From Chthonomonadaceae bacterium (GTDB taxonomy: Bacteria; Armatimonadota; Chthonomonadetes; Chthonomonadales; Chthonomonadaceae): a DNA stretch of 8,832 nt. The stretch spans positions 1 through 8,832 of the forward strand of contig JANXLO010000526.1 of NCBI GenBank assembly GCA_025355115.1, written 5' to 3'. Positions 6,213 to 8,832 of this stretch are shown here, piece after piece. Position numbers and translations under genes: made by a program. The notes below the pieces were generated by a model, which was not told the DNA's origin, did no database searches, and worked only from the letters and a program-made list of their open reading frames with translations. Within the stretch, counting starts at the first letter, position 1; every line of letters starts with the position of its first letter.

Positions 6213-6362
6213 CTAGCCCGTTCCCCCTGAGGCCGTCACCCCGTCGTCTCGTGCGCTCATCTGCGCTGTCACCAGCGTCGTCAGTGCGGGCGCTGATCCA
6301 CCGTAGCCCTGAGTCATAAGCCGGGCTGCCTGCCTTAAGCCCTGCAAAACGATTCTACCCAT
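6213..6362 (-). CDS. Small 49-aa ORF in phage-like block
   Basis: ATG 6362 is preceded by GAAGGGAG with a six-base spacer (AGCGGC), one of the best ribosome sites in the block. It sits in the gap between two well supported genes on the same strand, 90 bp after one stop and 129 bp before the next start. The peptide begins MGRIVLQGLRQAARLMTQGY, followed by a small-residue-rich tail ending GGTG; it has no cysteine and no clear membrane helix. Small proteins of this kind are common among phage tail genes. I do not recognise the family, and the support is ribosome site, position and strand. Confidence 0.6.
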   Translation of the reverse strand: MGRIVLQGLRQAARLMTQGYGGSAPALTTLVTAQMSARDDGVTASGGTG

Positions 6363-6452
6363 GCCGCTCTCCCTTCTCCCTCAGGCCAGATGTCTCTTTA
6401 CTGCGAGCAGCTCCATGCTGCGCTATTCTGAGATCGCTCTCGCATCCTCTCG

Positions 6453-6965
6453 TCAGATGCGACTCGTGGGGGCGGTGGCGTCGTTTAGAGTGAAGGTTCG
6501 CACCACTGTCGTGCCATCCGCAGCATAGAGGGTCAAGGCGGTGCCAGCCAGTGTCCACCGCCCGAAGCCCTGCGCTCTCGCGGCATTCAGGGCATCTCCC
6601 ACCGTCTGTCCTGTGTTCGTCGCGGGAATTGTCTGCCCCAGATCCAGTTGACAGCCGTTCGAGCCTATGCCCGTCTGCAAACGGCTGCTGTCGCGGGTCA
6701 GCAGCACGTCGATGTAGCGGTCGGAGGCGTTCAGTACGCTGATGCCCGCATCGATCTGCCCCGCCGCTTCGCCGCTCGCCTCAGCGTCGAACGCGAACTT
6801 GTACTGCCCCTGCGTGATCTCGGTTATCACAGGCGGCGAAGAGATGTCCACCCCGTCGCTCAATCTCTTCAGGAATACCCAAACGGGAGACAGGCCGGTT
6901 TTGCGGTTGTCTCCCGTCGCTGTGTTCGTGTCCCTCACCAGGAATGTCTGCGCCATGCTCGCCAT
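6453..6965 (-). CDS. Phage-like protein: Ig-like domain plus C-terminal phage module
   Basis: This protein is 170 aa from ATG 6965. A GTG at 6968 is also in frame, but GGAAGGGGG is better spaced for the ATG, and TGATG couples it to the stop of the upstream gene. Residues about 5-95 are beta-rich and resemble small baseplate/tail Ig-like proteins: RKTGLSPVWVFLKR, PPVITEITQGQYKFAFDAEA, GQIDAGISVLNASDRYIDVLLTRDSSRL. After a linker with one Cys (GSNGCQLDLG), residues about 120-168 form a second module with DALNAARAQGFGRWTL and LTLYAADGTTVVRTFTL, ending DATAPTSR. That tail is a pattern I associate with the C-termini of many phage and prophage structural proteins (established by memory of the pattern, not by a search). 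No catalytic motif is seen. Confidence 0.75.
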   Translation of the reverse strand: MASMAQTFLVRDTNTATGDNRKTGLSPVWVFLKRLSDGVDISSPPVITEITQGQYKFAFDAEASGEAAGQIDAGISVLNASDRYIDVLLTRDSSRLQTGIGSNGCQLDLGQTIPATNTGQTVGDALNAARAQGFGRWTLAGTALTLYAADGTTVVRTFTLNDATAPTSRI

Positions 6966-7357
6966 CACTGCCCCCTTCCGCCTATCGCTTTCAGCCCGGC
7001 GTCAGCCAGAGTCTGCGCCCAGCTCCAGACCGTCCCTGTAGAAGCGATAGCCATCGGGCTATTCGTCTCCAGCAGCTCGCCTGTCGTGGCGTCCAAGCGC
7101 CAGTAGCGCACCGTCGTCAGCAGGCCGCGCTGCACCACGACATTCATCGCCTGATGCATCGTCTCCGTCGCCGCCGTCACTGCGCCATAGCAGGCAGGTG
7201 CCGCCTCTGGATTTACTTCTGCCAGGAGCGCGAGCGGAAGCATGAATGTATTTGCCCCGCCCCGATCCGGGTCCATCAGAGCCGCCATGCCGTTCGCCAT
7301 ATCCCGCTCCGATGCCGCCACGACGATGTGCATTTCATAGATCCAACGAGTCGCCAT
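6965..7357 (-). CDS. Hypothetical protein, 130 aa, phage-like block
   Basis: ATG 7357 has AAGGGGG five bases upstream, and this ribosome site overlaps the TAA of the preceding LamG gene (stop 7367), so the two are likely translationally linked. The protein MATRWIYEMHIVVAASERD... has no signal peptide or membrane helix. It contains an N-terminal strand/helix part (residues 1-30), an Ala-rich middle helix region (AAPACYGAVTAATETMHQAM) and a segment VRYWRLDATTGELLETN. It ends near TLADAGLKAIGGRGQ. I do not recognise the family. Its tight position between phage-type genes suggests an accessory role for the same particle or tail. Confidence 0.75.
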   Translation of the reverse strand: MATRWIYEMHIVVAASERDMANGMAALMDPDRGGANTFMLPLALLAEVNPEAAPACYGAVTAATETMHQAMNVVVQRGLLTTVRYWRLDATTGELLETNSPMAIASTGTVWSWAQTLADAGLKAIGGRGQ

Positions 7358-7366
7358 CGTGCCCCC

Positions 7367-8125
7367 TTAGAACAGCCCCCAGCGTGCGTTCAGCCACAGA
7401 GTCACCGAGGCTCGCTCCCCGACGCTCAGCGCGCGGGAATAGAGCAGAATCTCCATTATCCAGCCTCCCAGATAAGCGCTCGCCCCGACCGCATTGCCCA
7501 CCCTCAGCGGAGTCGCATCTGTCGCCGTGGCGGAGACCGTGCTGCTCACTGCGGCCGCATTGTCCGCAGTCAGCAGATGGGTGGTGCCCTGCCGTATGGA
7601 AGTCATGAGATGCGATGTGCCGTCCGCAAACGCGGTGTAGAGCCCGAAGCCTCCGCCTGTATCCTCCACGCCTCCACCCCAGGAGTTCGAGGTCAGGTGA
7701 TCTCGGCCCAGCCAGAAGCCGGCAGAGAAGCTCTTATCGAGCAGCCTCTCGAAACTAGCCGCGCTGCCGTCATCGCGGAACACAACGAATACCGTCATAT
7801 CGGACAGTGCGTCGGTGAGCGGTGTGTCCATCCAGCGGGAAGTCTGGAAGAACAGCGCAGGCCTGCCGTTCTGGACGCTCAAGTCCAGCCTTGGCTTGCC
7901 GGCCGTGCTTGCCTGTGAGGCATCGTTTCCATGCCCGCTGCCATCACGCCACAGCCCGACGACATCGCCTGTGCTCACCGCCGGAGTGATTCCCGCGCTG
8001 TCCTGAAACACCCCGGCATCCGCCCGAAGCCAGAGCCGCAGCCCGCTCAAACTGTCCGGCAGGAACGCAACTGCTTGCTGTCTGTGCCTACGTGGCAGCG
8101 TCCCGCGCCGCCGGATCATCTGCAT
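7367..8125 (-). CDS. LamG/concanavalin A-like domain protein, phage-type
   Basis: This is a 252-aa protein from ATG 8125 (GGTGG five bases upstream). The frame is open to a TTG at 8215, and a GTG at 8134 has AAGGA six bases upstream, so the exact start is uncertain. The N-terminus is basic (MIRRRGTLPRRHRQQ). From about residue 24 the pattern is of a LamG-like jelly-roll: LSGLRLWLRADAGVF, VVGLWRDGSGHGNDASQ, QNGRPALFF, MTVFVVFRDDG, LLDKSFSAGFWLGRD, and the closing strand/helix GGWIMEILLYSRALSVGERASVTLWLN. LamG-like domains usually bind carbohydrate or act as spacers in tail fibres and surface proteins; no catalytic residues are apparent. No signal peptide is obvious, which favours a virion or particle protein over a secreted lectin. 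It lies nine bases upstream of the 130-aa gene. Confidence 0.8.
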   Translation of the reverse strand: MQMIRRRGTLPRRHRQQAVAFLPDSLSGLRLWLRADAGVFQDSAGITPAVSTGDVVGLWRDGSGHGNDASQASTAGKPRLDLSVQNGRPALFFQTSRWMDTPLTDALSDMTVFVVFRDDGSAASFERLLDKSFSAGFWLGRDHLTSNSWGGGVEDTGGGFGLYTAFADGTSHLMTSIRQGTTHLLTADNAAAVSSTVSATATDATPLRVGNAVGASAYLGGWIMEILLYSRALSVGERASVTLWLNARWGLF

Positions 8126-8218
8126 TTCACCCACCGCCTTTCCTTCGCAGCTCGCCTCTCGACAGCAAAACGCCTCCTGCTTCTCACCGAGAAACAGAAG
8201 GCGCTCTTCCTGCAAATC

Positions 8219-8295
8219 CGACAGATTCTGTCGCGGACAACTCCCTGATAGATCAGGGGTCAGGTTCCTGACTTACTATTCCCTTTAGGAAAGGG
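8219..8295. repeat. Array of four adjacent inverted repeats in phage-like block
   Basis: Within 77 bp there are four dyads. They are CGACAGA-T-TCTGTCG at 8219-8233, CCCTGA-TAGA-TCAGGG at 8243-8258, GTCAGG-TT-CCTGAC at 8259-8272 and CCCTTT-AGG-AAAGGG at 8281-8295, all with perfect arms. The middle two share the core CCTGA/TCAGG (8244-8248, 8253-8257, 8260-8264, 8267-8271), so they can also pair with each other in alternative ways. No T-run follows any of them on the minus strand, so they are not ordinary terminators. They lie between the zinc-ribbon gene (stop 8325) and the LamG gene. Confidence 0.7.
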
Positions 8296-8324
8296 AGGGT
8301 TCGGCACTTTGAAACGCGGAGCGT

Positions 8325-8819
8325 CTACGGCCTGGGCGCTTCGTTCGTACGGTAGAGACTGTCTCTGCCGAAACGATCGCGCCCGAGGGGATCACGCAGG
8401 GAGTGGGTCCCGGTTTTATCCGCGACCTGCACCACGAAGAACTGGAGGGCGAAATAGACTACACATATCGCTACCGTAGTAACCATCCACACCGCTCTGG
8501 GCGGCTTCTGCCAATAGCGTTTTGGCGCCGTCTCCCAGCCGCAGGTCACGCACTTGACAGCATGACGAGAGAGCGGGAGGCGGCAGCTCGGACATGGCCT
8601 CCAGGTCGGCCCATATTTGCGAAACTTGCGCACTCGCTTCTGGCGCAGCATCCGCACGAACGGGCTTTTGATGGGGGGAGCCCAGCCGCATACCAGGCAC
8701 ATCTTCGCTTTGCGCGACATCGGAACATGGCAGACTTGGCATTCGTGCAGGCTTGGATCGTCCGCAATGTTGCCACGTTGCCTGATCTCCTCCAGAAGAT
8801 AGTGCGCCGCATCCATCAT
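8325..8819 (-). CDS. Tandem double zinc-ribbon protein with C-terminal membrane helix (start near window edge)
   Basis: This 164-aa frame opens with ATG-ATG at 8819; the frame stays open to the edge and no Shine-Dalgarno is visible, so the real start may lie upstream. Two near-identical zinc-binding knuckle pairs are seen, each C-x2-C-x10-C-x2-C-G-W: Cys 27, 30, 41, 44 and Cys 76, 79, 90, 93. Both contain the pattern Cxx-Cxx-P-x-S-R-x-A. They are separated by a very basic linker (RMLRQKRVRKFRKYG, about residues 56-70). Residues about 108-131 form one transmembrane helix (WMVTTVAICVVYFALQFFVV), followed by a 30-residue charged tail. This suggests a membrane-tethered nucleic-acid- or protein-binding protein with eight Cys ligands for two zinc ions. 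It is not recognised as a named family, and it may be the start of the phage block or a host gene. Confidence 0.75.
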   Translation of the reverse strand: MMDAAHYLLEEIRQRGNIADDPSLHECQVCHVPMSRKAKMCLVCGWAPPIKSPFVRMLRQKRVRKFRKYGPTWRPCPSCRLPLSRHAVKCVTCGWETAPKRYWQKPPRAVWMVTTVAICVVYFALQFFVVQVADKTGTHSLRDPLGRDRFGRDSLYRTNEAPRP

Positions 8820-8832
8820 CGTCTTGTCACGG

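Noticed and set aside
6944..7918. A 324-codon open frame on the + strand opposite the 130-aa and LamG genes
   Set aside because: The composition (His, Arg, Pro, Gln rich) is that of antisense of GC-rich coding DNA. The minus-strand genes have clear ribosome sites and recognisable domains.
1..8832. Search for tRNA, rRNA, CRISPR arrays and insertion sequences
   Set aside because: No regularly spaced repeats, no transposase-like protein with terminal repeats and no tRNA cloverleaf were noticed by eye on either strand.

Overview
The window looks like chromosomal DNA of a soil or plant-litter bacterium, most likely an Acidobacteriota member. This is an inference from three things: a plant-cell-wall esterase, PEP-CTERM surface proteins and moderately high GC. 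No rRNA or marker gene is present to confirm it.

Positions 2-2656 (+ strand) hold two apparently host genes. The first is the 3' part of a two-domain esterase: a CE15 glucuronoyl-esterase domain followed by an SGNH/GDSL esterase domain. The second is a membrane-anchored TPR protein. A weak hairpin terminator at about 2806-2829 separates them from the convergent gene that follows.

Positions 2860-5460 hold a tandem duplication on the minus strand of a secreted PEP-CTERM (exosortase-sorted) surface protein. The 2860-3666 copy is intact. The 4315-5110 copy is split by a frameshift near 4660. Each copy is preceded by a good -24/-12 (sigma-54) promoter match, at 4136-4151 and 5300-5315. Upstream of each promoter are similarly spaced TGTGSC and GGGCAC boxes that could bind an enhancer-binding protein. 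This fits the known link between PEP-CTERM genes and RpoN/PrsK-PrsR regulation. The intact gene would have an unusually long leader of about 460 nt.

Positions 5461-5754 (+) encode a small Dabb-family protein. Its 3' end overlaps by 13 bp, tail to tail, the last gene of a minus-strand block that runs to the right edge.

Positions 5742-8832 (minus strand) are a compact block of phage-structural-like genes. In transcription order they are: a double zinc-ribbon membrane protein, a four-palindrome intergenic array, a LamG-like protein, a 130-aa protein of unknown function, an Ig-like/BppU-like protein with a phage-type C-terminal module, a 49-aa small ORF, and a second Ig-like/BppU-like protein. 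Three of the starts have strong Shine-Dalgarno sequences and two gene pairs are tightly packed. No terminase, capsid, portal or integrase lies in the window, so whether this is an active prophage, a remnant or a phage-derived particle cannot be decided here.
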